From Armatimonadota bacterium (GTDB lineage Bacteria; Armatimonadota; Zipacnadia; Zipacnadales; UBA11051), in NCBI GenBank assembly GCA_013178155.1, contig JABLXH010000022.1, forward strand, positions 1 to 56,918: a DNA stretch of 56,918 nt, read 5' to 3'. Numbering within the stretch: the first letter of the stretch is position 1; every line of letters begins with the position of its first letter. Below, piece by piece: positions 8,582 through 17,248 of this stretch. The notes under the pieces are model-generated. The model saw only the letters and a program-made list of their open reading frames with translations. It searched no databases and had not been told where the DNA came from. A program made the position numbers and the translations under genes.

Positions 8582-9255
8582 GGTCCGGCGAGGCCTGCGT
8601 TGCCGGCATTGGCGGCCCGCACGATGCGGGCCAGCGCGTGCACGCGGTCGGGCGCTTTCCGTCCGGGGGAGGACTCCAGGCGGCTGCTGGCATCAAGTCC
8701 GGCGGGGCGTACTTGCTCCAGGGCCGCAGCAGCACTGTCGGGGCCAATGCCGCCGGCCAGCAGCACGGGCAGCGGCGATGCGGCCACGATCCGGGCCGCG
8801 AGCGCCCAGTCGGTCTGCTGGCCGGTGCCCCCGGTGTGACCGCCGACGGAGCTGTCCAGCACCACCATCTCAACACCTGCGGCGGCAGCCTCGGCGATGG
8901 TGGCAAGCACCATCTCGGCATCGCCGCCTGCTGCGGGAAGCCCGACGGCGACCCAGACTGAAGTGGCGCCGGCCAGTTCGCGAGCCACGCGCACGGCATG
9001 AGGCCCGTGGAGCTGGAGTGCCCGGGGCCGCATCTGCTGGGCCCAGGCCCGCAGCCGTTTCGGGTCTTCACAGACCGTCACGATAACGATGTTGGGGGCG
9101 AGCCGGGCCAGGACGCCGGCCTGGGCCAGTGTGAGCGACCGGGGTGATGGGGGTGACTCGACAACGACGCCCAGGAAGTCGGCCCCCGCCGCCTGGGCGA
9201 CCCGCAGATCGGCGATCGTCGTCAGTCCACAGACCTTGAGCAGGGCTGGTGCCAT
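8578..9255 (-). CDS. trpF: Phosphoribosylanthranilate isomerase
   Basis: The protein has 225 residues, close to the family's usual 200-230. It catalyses the Amadori isomerisation of phosphoribosylanthranilate in tryptophan synthesis. Visible features are the N-terminal K7-V-C9-G motif (catalytic Cys), the general-acid Asp134 in VVLDSS, GGTG (142-145), the phosphate-binding LAGGIGPD (166-173), and DASSRLESSPGRK near the C-terminus. The last is a variant of the usual DVSSGVE...PGxKD. It stands alone, with no other trp gene in the window, between a glycosyltransferase and a membrane protein. The start overlaps the upstream stop (TGATG). Confidence 0.85.
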   Translation of the reverse strand: MAPALLKVCGLTTIADLRVAQAAGADFLGVVVESPPSPRSLTLAQAGVLARLAPNIVIVTVCEDPKRLRAWAQQMRPRALQLHGPHAVRVARELAGATSVWVAVGLPAAGGDAEMVLATIAEAAAAGVEMVVLDSSVGGHTGGTGQQTDWALAARIVAASPLPVLLAGGIGPDSAAAALEQVRPAGLDASSRLESSPGRKAPDRVHALARIVRAANAGNAGLAGP

Positions 9256-10436
9256 CAGCGCCTCCGGGCCGCCAGGACCTGGTCGTAGACTGCCTCCACC
9301 TTGCGCACCGCCTGGCGCACATCAAAGTGCTCCAGGGCCCGCAGGCGACCTGCACGCCCCATCCGTTGTGCTGTCTGGGGGTCGCCCAGCAGGGCACAGA
9401 CAGCGTCGGCCAGAGGGCCGACCTGCCAGGTAGGCACCACCAGGCCGGTCTCGCCGTGGACGACAATCTCCGGTGGGCCTCCGGTATCGCAGACTACCAC
9501 GGGCTTACCCGCGAGCATGGCCTCCACGATCACGATCCCGAAGGGCTCCTGCCGCGAAGGGAGGACCATGATGTCCGAGACGGCCAGTAGCTGCGGGATG
9601 TCTGCACGGAACCCGGTGAAGACAGTGGCCTCGCCAATGCCCAGCCGGTCTGCCCGGTCCCGCAGTTCCTGCTCGTAAGTACTCTCCCAAAAAGTCGGAG
9701 CGCCAACCACCAGCAGTCGCGCGCGGGGGCGTTCACGGTGCACGGCGGCGAAGGCGTCCAGCAGCACCATGTGACCCTTCCAGGGCGTCAGACGCGCCAC
9801 GACGGCGCACACTTCGTCCTCGGGACTCAGTCCCAGCTTTGCCCGCAACTCTGGCGACGGATTACAGCAGGGGAAGTGGTCAGGACTGCGACCGCCATGG
9901 ATCACCGTGACGGGGCGGCCCGTTGGTGACAGATACTCTGCCACGGCCCCGGACATGGCGATGATGTGCGGCCGGGTCAGCTTGGCCACTCGCTGCAGCA
10001 GTTGCCGCGCGGGTCCGGGGTCGAGGATGTCCCGCACGTCCCACACCAGCGGTGTACGGCTCAGCCAGGCGGCGATCCCGCCCAGTACATGCGTCTTCAG
10101 CGAGTTGGTGTGCACGATGTCGGCCCTTGTCCGGCGCACGGCTGAGGCCAGTTGCCACACCGGGCCCAGGCTGGCGCGGGCGCTCTGAAGGTCGGCACCG
10201 AGGTGCCCCAGGGTGTCGCGCGAGCGTTGCAGGACGGCTGGAGCTGTGGCAAAGAGGCGATGGACGTCGATTCCTGACAAGTCCACGTCGCGCAGCCAGT
10301 CGGTGCGCTGGGCAACCAGCAAGATAGGCTGCACCCGGTCGCGGTCGACAAAGCGCAGGAGGTCTGCCAGAGCCTCCTCCGCGCCGCCGCCCACCTCGGA
10401 GGCATGATCTATGTACGCCACTCGTACCGGGGGCAT
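9255..10436 (-). CDS. GT4-type glycosyltransferase
   Basis: The protein has 393 residues. The N-terminal Rossmann domain contains a VGGGAEEALADLL loop typical of GT-B fold acceptor domains. The C-terminal donor domain has VARLTPWKGHMVLLDAF, the LLVVGAPTF strand, VLPSRQEPFGIVIVEAM (E-x7-E retaining motif) and GETGLVVP. It probably transfers a nucleotide-activated sugar during polysaccharide or glycolipid assembly at the inner membrane face. Acceptor and sugar are unknown. It is coupled to trpF by a one-base overlap. Confidence 0.85.
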   Translation of the reverse strand: MPPVRVAYIDHASEVGGGAEEALADLLRFVDRDRVQPILLVAQRTDWLRDVDLSGIDVHRLFATAPAVLQRSRDTLGHLGADLQSARASLGPVWQLASAVRRTRADIVHTNSLKTHVLGGIAAWLSRTPLVWDVRDILDPGPARQLLQRVAKLTRPHIIAMSGAVAEYLSPTGRPVTVIHGGRSPDHFPCCNPSPELRAKLGLSPEDEVCAVVARLTPWKGHMVLLDAFAAVHRERPRARLLVVGAPTFWESTYEQELRDRADRLGIGEATVFTGFRADIPQLLAVSDIMVLPSRQEPFGIVIVEAMLAGKPVVVCDTGGPPEIVVHGETGLVVPTWQVGPLADAVCALLGDPQTAQRMGRAGRLRALEHFDVRQAVRKVEAVYDQVLAARRR

Positions 10437-10502
10437 CCTGGTGTCCGGGCCTGCAGTCAGGGGCCTGCTGCGGCTGCGACCACACGCGCCTGCCGGCCCG
10501 CT

Positions 10503-11342
10503 CTACTCCTTGCGGAAGTTCAGGCAGTAGTGATGCATGGTGTTAGACACCCAGGAGCTTCCCATGCCGTAGGGGGCCAATCGCTGGTTGTCCTGGCACC
10601 AGATCTTCTCATCCTTCAGTCGTAGCACTTTCCCGACCTCGCGCCCCAGGTCCCACGCCAGCGGGTAGAGGACGCCGCCCTTCTTGATGTTCTTGACGAT
10701 GATCGTCAGATAGGCGCGAGGACGCAGCACGGCGGCCACCTGAGCATAGACACGGGTCAAGAGGGTCAGGAACTCGTTGTAGTCGGCGACGTTGCCCAGG
10801 TCGCGCGGGTCGTCGGAGTAGTGCACATCGAGCCCCTCGGATTCTCTTCGGCGCTTCTGGGTCTCAAAGCCTTGCCGCCGCAGCATATCCCAGTATGGTG
10901 GACTGGTGATGCAGTAGTCCACTTCCGGCAGGTCCAGCTCCGCCAGTCGCAGGGCGTCGGCGATGATGATCCGAGACTCCCGCAGTGGCTCCATGTCAGC
11001 AGCGAGTCCGCTGGTAAAAAGCGCGTCGTGCAGCCGCTGGCGTGCCACCTCGGCGTATTTCTCCAGCAGCTCCACACCGATGCCGACACGACCGGAGCGG
11101 ACCGCAGCCACCACGGCGCTGCCAGTGCCCGCCATTGGGTCGAGGACCACTTGCCCCCGCTTGGTGAAGAACCGGACGAACTCCTCAACGAGGCTTTCGG
11201 GGAACTTGGCCGGGTGCAGCAACACCTCTTTCCCCCGGGGTGGGGGGTTATGAACGAACCAGCTCTTCTGAAACTTGAGCCACTCCTTGTTGCTCAAGTC
11301 ATTCAAGCGGTTGACCAGCGGACGCTTGGGCGGGACCGACAA
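10503..11342 (-). CDS. Orphan DNA methyltransferase (N4-cytosine/N6-adenine type)
   Basis: The protein has 279 residues from a TTG start preceded by GGAGGAG at good spacing. The catalytic motif IV is TSPPYWD (146-152). The SAM-binding motif I is LDPMAGTGS (67-75) with the preceding HPAKFPESLVEEFV helix. Motif I precedes motif IV, the reverse of typical beta-class enzymes, so the domain is permuted towards gamma order. No restriction endonuclease or specificity subunit lies nearby, so it is a solitary methyltransferase that may modify the chromosome for regulatory or protective reasons. The recognition site cannot be predicted. Confidence 0.82.
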   Translation of the reverse strand: MSVPPKRPLVNRLNDLSNKEWLKFQKSWFVHNPPPRGKEVLLHPAKFPESLVEEFVRFFTKRGQVVLDPMAGTGSAVVAAVRSGRVGIGVELLEKYAEVARQRLHDALFTSGLAADMEPLRESRIIIADALRLAELDLPEVDYCITSPPYWDMLRRQGFETQKRRRESEGLDVHYSDDPRDLGNVADYNEFLTLLTRVYAQVAAVLRPRAYLTIIVKNIKKGGVLYPLAWDLGREVGKVLRLKDEKIWCQDNQRLAPYGMGSSWVSNTMHHYCLNFRKE

Positions 11343-11497
11343 GAGGGGCTCCTCCGTGCTCTGAGCGCGACCGATGACATTTCTACGTACGCGACGCCTT
11401 GCCCTGCCTGGCCTGCACCAGCCCGTCTGAGTGGCCGGCGTGGGAAGCGAGCGACCTCTGGCAAGACGTTGCCCTTCCCTCCGGCCGCATCTTGGGC

Positions 11498-11533
11498 TAT
11501 ATTACCGCAAGGTTAACAGACCGTTAAGGAGTC
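11498..11533 (+). promoter_or_regulatory. Possible Pho-box-like triple direct repeat before the Pit operon
   Basis: A TATATT element (11498-11503) is followed by three 11-bp-period repeats: ATTACC (11501), GTTAAC (11512) and GTTAAG (11523). The last overlaps the ribosome site AAGGA. PhoB/PhoP boxes in several phyla are direct repeats with 11-bp period, and TTAACA is the Bacillus PhoP half-site. The gene downstream is phosphate transport. This is a pattern match without experimental support, and the position at or after the start of transcription would fit repression better than activation. Confidence 0.35.
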
Positions 11534-11539
11534 TTGCTG

Positions 11540-12229
11540 ATGCCTGATCATGGACCCAACGAGGCCCAGCGGCGCCGACCAGTACTGTCCGGTTTCCAGC
11601 GCATCCTGGGTACCCTGATGCCCAAGGAGGAGGACTTCTTCGTGCTCTTCCAGCGCATGGCCGACAACGCGCTGGAGGCGACCCAGGTGCTGCAGTCCCT
11701 GACCGAGGACTTCTCCCGTCTGGACTACGCCGTGGGCAAGATTGATGAGCTCGAGCATCGGGGGGATGAGACCGTCCACGAGGTCACTCGTCGCCTCAAC
11801 GCGACCTTCGTCACACCGATGCTGATGGACCGCGAGGACATCCTGCACATGTCGGAGCTGATTGACGACATTACCGACCACATCAAGGCGGTGATCGATC
11901 GGTTCCGCATTTATGACATCAGCGCCGCCACACCGCCATGCCAGCGCGTGGCCGGGCTGCTGCTGCAGGCAACACAGCTCCTGCGCGACAACATGTACGC
12001 CCTAGATGGCCTGCAGCCGGGGCAGAATCCCTACTGTCCCAGCATCAACGCCCTGGAGAATGAGGGCGATGTGGTGCTCAGGGAGGCTATGGGAGCGCTG
12101 TTCCGGGACGAAGCCGACGCCCGCAACATCATCAAGTGGAAGGACATCTACGAGATGATGGAGGAGGCCCTGGACAACTGCGAGGATGCCGCCAACCTGG
12201 TTGAGGCTCTGGTGGTGAAGAATGCTTGA
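11540..12229 (+). CDS. DUF47/PhoU-like accessory protein for Pit phosphate transport
   Basis: The protein has 229 residues from the ATG at 11540 (AAGGA 9 nt upstream; a TTG at 11534 is the alternative). It is mostly alpha-helical: MPKEEDFFVLFQRMADNALEATQVL, KIDELEHRGDETVHEVTRRLNATFVTPMLMDREDI, ENEGDVVLREAMGALF and IIKWKDIYEMMEEALDNCEDAANLVE. These match the DUF47 family, a PhoU-like fold. DUF47 genes almost always sit next to pit genes and are thought to regulate the low-affinity phosphate transporter. Its end overlaps the start of pit by 8 bp. Confidence 0.93.
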   Translation: MPDHGPNEAQRRRPVLSGFQRILGTLMPKEEDFFVLFQRMADNALEATQVLQSLTEDFSRLDYAVGKIDELEHRGDETVHEVTRRLNATFVTPMLMDREDILHMSELIDDITDHIKAVIDRFRIYDISAATPPCQRVAGLLLQATQLLRDNMYALDGLQPGQNPYCPSINALENEGDVVLREAMGALFRDEADARNIIKWKDIYEMMEEALDNCEDAANLVEALVVKNA

Positions 12230-13256
12230 CCCGCTCGTCATTCTGGTGGTGGCGGCGGCGCTGATCTTCGACTTTATCAACGGGTTCCACGATACGGCGA
12301 ACTCCATCGCGACCTCGGTCCTGACGAGAGCCCTGACGATTCCCCGGGCCATCCTCATGGCCGCAGGCCTGAACTTCCTGGGTGCCTTTGTCTCGGAGCA
12401 CGTCGCCACGACCATCGGCAAAGGGATCGTTGATCCCACGACCGTCACCCAGGCCGTGGTGCTGGCTGCCCTTATGGGGGCCATCGCCTGGAACCTCATC
12501 ACCTGGTACCTCGGCCTGCCCAGCAGCTCCTCGCATGCGCTGATCGGTGGGGTAGTGGGTGCGGCTGCCGCGTCACAATTCAGTTGGCAGCAGGAGAATG
12601 GCTCGCTGACCTGGAGCATCCATTACGGAGCGTTTCAGGCCGCCGGTATCGAGAAAATCCTGGTGGCGCTCATCACTTCGCCCCTCTTGGGCTACCTGAC
12701 GGGCCTGCTGCTGATGATCTCGCTCTCGTGGGCCTTTCGCCGCGTGCCCATGTGGCGACTCAATAGCTGGTTCCGGTTCTTTCAGGTGGGGTCGGCGGGG
12801 TTCATGGCCTTCAGCCACGGCGGTAACGATGCCCAGAAGTCCATGGGGATCATCACCATGGCGCTGGTGGCGGGTGGCATCATCCACGACTTCCATGTCC
12901 CGACCTGGGTGAAGGTCTGCTGTGCCCTGGCCATGGCGCTGGGCACCGCCATGGGAGGCTGGCGCATCATCAAGACCATCGGGCGCAAGGTCATGGAGTT
13001 GCGCTACATTCACGGTTTTGCCGCTGAGACGGGCGCGGCTCTGGTCATCCAGGCGGCCACGCATATCGGCGCCCCCATCAGCACCACTCACGTCATCTCC
13101 TCCTCGATCATGGGCGTTGGCTCCTCCCGACGGCTCACTGCCGTCCGCTGGCGGATCGTCAACAATATCCTCTGGGCCTGGGTACTGACGATTCCTGCTG
13201 CCGCTGCCATGGGCGCGCTCGTCTACGACACCATGCTCTGGTTCGGTGTGCGGTAG
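12222..13256 (+). CDS. pit: PiT-family inorganic phosphate transporter
   Basis: The protein has 344 residues with about ten hydrophobic segments. The two inverted PiT signature repeats are present: FINGFHDTANSIATSV near the N-terminus and AFSHGGNDAQKSMGI in the second half. The conserved GLPSSSSHALIGG and PISTTHVISSSIMG segments are also seen. It imports metal-phosphate or phosphate with H+/Na+ across the inner membrane. The overlap with the DUF47 gene gives a standard two-gene operon. Confidence 0.93.
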   Translation: MLDPLVILVVAAALIFDFINGFHDTANSIATSVLTRALTIPRAILMAAGLNFLGAFVSEHVATTIGKGIVDPTTVTQAVVLAALMGAIAWNLITWYLGLPSSSSHALIGGVVGAAAASQFSWQQENGSLTWSIHYGAFQAAGIEKILVALITSPLLGYLTGLLLMISLSWAFRRVPMWRLNSWFRFFQVGSAGFMAFSHGGNDAQKSMGIITMALVAGGIIHDFHVPTWVKVCCALAMALGTAMGGWRIIKTIGRKVMELRYIHGFAAETGAALVIQAATHIGAPISTTHVISSSIMGVGSSRRLTAVRWRIVNNILWAWVLTIPAAAAMGALVYDTMLWFGVR

Positions 13257-13357
13257 CCCCGGGCAAGCAGGTTCGGCTCGCCGAGGCTGCGAAATGGACA
13301 CGGGGCCAGCCCGTCTTCGTGCCGGCATGCGCCAGCGCAGCCAGGGAGGTGCGAGCC

Positions 13358-15832
13358 ATGTGGCGCCTCGTATCAGCCGTCCTCGTCGCCAGCGCGATCA
13401 GCCTGGCGTGCGCCGCCCCTGTGACCATCGTGGCTGACGGCCAGGCCAGGGCGCGCATCGTCGTGCCCCACTCCGCCTCGGCGCAGATCACCCAGGCCGC
13501 TCAGCTTCTGGCCACTTGCGTGCAGCAGGCTTCGGGGGCAGAGCTTCCCGTCACTGACGACATGGCGCCGGACAGCGAAGCGGGCGCAAGCATCCATATC
13601 GGCCCGACCGCCGTCGCGACCGAGGCCGCGGCGCTGCCGGCCGGCCTGGACGATGACGGGTTCGTGATCCTGGTCACAGGCCAGCGGATCGTCATCCTGG
13701 GCCCGACGGACTACGGGACGGAGTTCGGCGTCTGCGAGTTTCTGGAACGGTTCGTCGGTGTGCGCTGGTTGCTGCCCGGAGAACACGGAACAGACATACC
13801 CGGCCAAACCTCCATAGTGGTGCCAGAAGGCAGGGTCGTGGACCAGCCGGTTTTCATGTCACGTCTGTTCAGCGGACTGCGCGGCGCGGCGCAGGGCGAA
13901 TGGGCCCGTCGCAACCGCATGCACGGCCGCATCAGCTTCCACCATAACCTGGGTGAGACCGTGCTGCCCCCGGAGCGGTTCAGGGACACTCATCCCGAGT
14001 TCTTCCCCATGAAAGATGGCCAGAACCGCTACCTGCCGGCCGATGGTGACTATGTGGCCTGGCAGCCATGCTTCAGCGCTCCGGGGAGTGTGGAGGCGGC
14101 AATCGAGAGCATCTGCGCCGCTTTCCGGGCCAACCCGACCCTGACTTCCTTCTCGCTGGGGGTCAACGACAGCAGCGGCCACTGTCGCTGTCCCGAGTGC
14201 CTCAAGCGGGTACCGGCGGAGAAGAACTTCCTGGGACTGGACAACTACTCCGAGCTGTACTACGACTGGTGCAACCGGGTGATTGAGGGGGTGCTGAGAG
14301 AGTTCCCGGACAAGTGGTTTGGCTGCCTGGCGTACAGCGAGGTCGCGGCCCCACCGACCACCGTGAAGGTCCACCCACGGCTGATCCCCTACATGACCTA
14401 TGATCGCATGAAATGGATCCATCCCGAGATTTGCGCGGCCGGGCAAGCGGCGACTGCGGCCTGGCATGCCGCCAGCCCGACCCTCGGCTGGTACGACTAT
14501 ATCTACGGGACCCCCTATTGCCTGCCGCGGGTCTGGTTCCACCACTCCCGCGACTACCTGCGGTTCGCTCGCGACACCGGCGTCAAGGCCCATTACGCCG
14601 AGATCTACCCCAACTGGGGCGAGGGCCCCAAGCCCTATCTCTTCCTGAAGCTCTGGTGGAACCCGGAGCGCAACGTGGACGCGCTGTTGGATGAGTGGTA
14701 CCGACGCTGTGTGGGGCCGGCTGCGGCGCCGGCGCTGCGGGAGTACTATGCCATCTGGGAGCGCTTCTGGACCCGTGACATCCTGAAGTCGCAGTGGTTC
14801 TCTGTGGGGGGGCAGTATCTGAACTTCAGCAGCCCCGGCTACCTGGCGGACGTGAAGCGCGCGGACATCGCCGCGAGCCGACGCCTGCTGGACGAGGTGC
14901 TCGCCAAGTGCCAGACGGACGAACAGCGCGCACGGGCGCGGTTGCTGGAGACCGCATTCCAGTATTACGAGGCCTCGGCGCTCGCCTTCCTGGCAAACAG
15001 TGACCTGCAGATGGCGGACGTTTCGACGGAAGCACAGGCCCTGCAGGTGCTCGACCGCAGTGTGGAAGGCCTGACCATGGCCGAGCGACGTCGGCACCTG
15101 GCGCTGGACGTCTTCCCCAACGACCCGGTGCTGGTCCATCCACTACCTATCACGGACATGGGGCTGGGAGGGGAGACCTGGGGCGGCAGCGGCCTCTGGG
15201 CCATGGCCGACTGGGTGGCGCGCGGCGACAACGCTGTGCGGCGCCGGATACAGGAGCTGGCGGAGCAAAGCCAGATGCCGGCGGTGCGCAGCCAGGCGGC
15301 CATGCTCCTGGCGATTGCCAAGGGCTCTGCCACGAGCCTGTTGGCTAACGGCTCCTTCGAGGCGGGGCGTGATGAGGCGGCCGATGGCTGGTGGTACTGG
15401 CTGAAGCCAGATGTGCCGCCCGAACGGCCCATCGGGCGCATGCTACGCAGTCAGGATGTGGCCCATACGGGGTCCTACTCCTTGCTCTGCGATGGCATGC
15501 TCCGCGGGGGACCGGTGCAGACCGCTGCTTTCCCTGGACCCGGCAAGTACTATGCTCTCTGTTGGGTATATGTGCCGGAGGGCCAGCACAGCCAGGGCAC
15601 CGCGGAGCTGTCGCTGACGCCGCTTGATGACCGGGGACAGAACCTTCCCGGGTACAGCTCTCGCCTCGTGCCGCCCGCCGGTCGGTGGACGCTGCTCGTG
15701 GTCGGCGCCGATATCCCGGCGACGTTCGAGGGCAAGCCCGTGGCCCAGCTTCGTCCCATCCCCATCGTGGACGGGTTCGCGGCTGGGGGCAAGGTGTACT
15801 TCGATGACGTGGGCCTGTATCGCCTGCCGTAG
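13358..15832 (+). CDS. Secreted DUF4838 protein with GH67-like N-terminal domain
   Basis: The protein has 824 residues from the ATG at 13358, preceded by GGGAGGTG at 8 nt. A signal peptide (MWRLVSAVLVASAISLACA) is followed by an alpha-glucuronidase-type N-terminal domain (about 20-150; QAAQLLATCVQQASGAELPV, IHIGPTAVA, VILGPTDYGTEFGVCEFLE, VRWLLPGEHGTDIP). The DUF4838 barrel follows (about 160-560), with SLGVNDSSGHCRCPECLKR carrying a CxCPEC motif that could bind metal, and WPYDYIYG-like aromatic segments. A C-terminal carbohydrate-binding-like module (about 660-824; SLLANGSFEAGRDEAADGW) ends it. It probably acts on polysaccharide outside the cytoplasm. Confidence 0.85.
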   Translation: MWRLVSAVLVASAISLACAAPVTIVADGQARARIVVPHSASAQITQAAQLLATCVQQASGAELPVTDDMAPDSEAGASIHIGPTAVATEAAALPAGLDDDGFVILVTGQRIVILGPTDYGTEFGVCEFLERFVGVRWLLPGEHGTDIPGQTSIVVPEGRVVDQPVFMSRLFSGLRGAAQGEWARRNRMHGRISFHHNLGETVLPPERFRDTHPEFFPMKDGQNRYLPADGDYVAWQPCFSAPGSVEAAIESICAAFRANPTLTSFSLGVNDSSGHCRCPECLKRVPAEKNFLGLDNYSELYYDWCNRVIEGVLREFPDKWFGCLAYSEVAAPPTTVKVHPRLIPYMTYDRMKWIHPEICAAGQAATAAWHAASPTLGWYDYIYGTPYCLPRVWFHHSRDYLRFARDTGVKAHYAEIYPNWGEGPKPYLFLKLWWNPERNVDALLDEWYRRCVGPAAAPALREYYAIWERFWTRDILKSQWFSVGGQYLNFSSPGYLADVKRADIAASRRLLDEVLAKCQTDEQRARARLLETAFQYYEASALAFLANSDLQMADVSTEAQALQVLDRSVEGLTMAERRRHLALDVFPNDPVLVHPLPITDMGLGGETWGGSGLWAMADWVARGDNAVRRRIQELAEQSQMPAVRSQAAMLLAIAKGSATSLLANGSFEAGRDEAADGWWYWLKPDVPPERPIGRMLRSQDVAHTGSYSLLCDGMLRGGPVQTAAFPGPGKYYALCWVYVPEGQHSQGTAELSLTPLDDRGQNLPGYSSRLVPPAGRWTLLVVGADIPATFEGKPVAQLRPIPIVDGFAAGGKVYFDDVGLYRLP

Positions 15833-15891
15833 TAGGTCCGACAACGGGCGCAGTGTCCTGCGCCGCCGCCTTCCGAGGTGATGGCGACCAC

Positions 15892-17244
15892 ATGGAGCGT
15901 CTTTTCGGAACTGACGGTATCCGGGGCCGCGCCAATGAGTACCCGATGACACCGGATGTCGTGTACGAACTGGGACGAGCCGCCGGGTATGTGTTCCGCC
16001 GCTACGGAGCGGATACGGTCCTTGTCGGGCGGGACGGTCGCATCTCCGGCGACATGCTGGAGGGGGCGCTGGTCGCTGGCCTCTGTTCGGTTGGCGTCTC
16101 GGTCTGCCGCGCGGGGATTGCTCCGACGCCCGCCATCTCGCACCTGACCGGCGTGCTGTCGGCGCAGCTTGGGGTCATGATCTCTGCCTCCCACAACCCC
16201 TTCGATGACAACGGTATCAAGTTCTTCAACCAGGATGGCACAAAGATAGACGACGACGTTGAGCGCGAGATCGAGCAGGCCTTCTGGGATAAGAGCCACG
16301 GTGACCTGCGACCTACCGGGAGCGCCGTGGGCCGGGTCGTTGAGCGCACCAATGTCATTGACCGTTACCTCGCGCATGTGCGCCAGACCGTCCCGGCGGG
16401 CTTCGATCTTTCCGGGCTCACCATCGCCGTGGACTGCGCCAACGGGGCCCACTCACTGACCACGCCGCGCCTGCTGGCGGAGTACGGGGCGCAGGTCATC
16501 GCCATCAACAACGTGCCCGATGGTCTGAACATCAACGAGGCTTGTGGCTCCACGCACCTCGAGCCGCTGCGCCGCGCGGTGGCTACCCACCTCGCTGACC
16601 TGGGCATCGCCCACGACGGCGATGGCGATCGGGCCCTGTTCGTGGATGAGCGCGGTAACCGCCTGGATGGCGACCACATCCTGACCATCTGCGGGCTCTA
16701 TCTGCACGAGCTGGACCGCCTGCGCGACAACGTCCTGGTGACGACAATCCTGGGCAACAGTGGGCTGGATCTGACGCTCAGCCCCCACGGCATCCAGGTC
16801 CTGCGCAGCCCGGTGGGAGACCGGCTGGTCTGGGAGAAGATGCGCGAGGTCGGAGCGAGCCTGGGTGGTGAGCAGGCTGGACACATTATCTTCGGTGAGT
16901 ACGCCCATACCGGTGACGGCCTGCTGACCGCGCTGCAGGTGCTGGCGGCCGTACAGCACTGGGGCAGACCTCTGTCAGAACTGGGCGCGATGCTGACCGT
17001 TCTGCCGCAGGCGGTGCGGAATGTGCGCGTGCCCGACAAGCCGCCCCTGGAGGACTTCCCGGCGGTGGCCGAGGCCGTGGCGCGGGTGGAGGCCGAGCTG
17101 GCAGGACGTGGCCGCATCGTGGTACGGTACTCGGGCACTGAGCCGCTGGCGCGGGTCATGGTCGAGGGCGAGGACGCCGCGCAGATAGACCGCCTGGCCG
17201 AGACCGTCGCGGAGGTGCTGCGCGAGGTGCTGAAAGGGGAGTAA
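15892..17244 (+). CDS. glmM: Phosphoglucosamine mutase
   Basis: The protein has 450 residues, the normal length. It converts glucosamine-6-phosphate to glucosamine-1-phosphate for UDP-GlcNAc, peptidoglycan and lipopolysaccharide synthesis. The start MERLFGTDGIRG is typical. The catalytic phosphoserine is Ser100 in ISASHNPFDDNGIKF. The metal loop is DGDGDR, the sugar loop GGEQAGHIIF, and the phosphate loop RYSGTEPLARVMVEG. It lies between a DUF4838 gene and a GH5 gene, with only 4 bp to the latter. Confidence 0.94.
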   Translation: MERLFGTDGIRGRANEYPMTPDVVYELGRAAGYVFRRYGADTVLVGRDGRISGDMLEGALVAGLCSVGVSVCRAGIAPTPAISHLTGVLSAQLGVMISASHNPFDDNGIKFFNQDGTKIDDDVEREIEQAFWDKSHGDLRPTGSAVGRVVERTNVIDRYLAHVRQTVPAGFDLSGLTIAVDCANGAHSLTTPRLLAEYGAQVIAINNVPDGLNINEACGSTHLEPLRRAVATHLADLGIAHDGDGDRALFVDERGNRLDGDHILTICGLYLHELDRLRDNVLVTTILGNSGLDLTLSPHGIQVLRSPVGDRLVWEKMREVGASLGGEQAGHIIFGEYAHTGDGLLTALQVLAAVQHWGRPLSELGAMLTVLPQAVRNVRVPDKPPLEDFPAVAEAVARVEAELAGRGRIVVRYSGTEPLARVMVEGEDAAQIDRLAETVAEVLREVLKGE

Positions 17245-17248
17245 AGCG

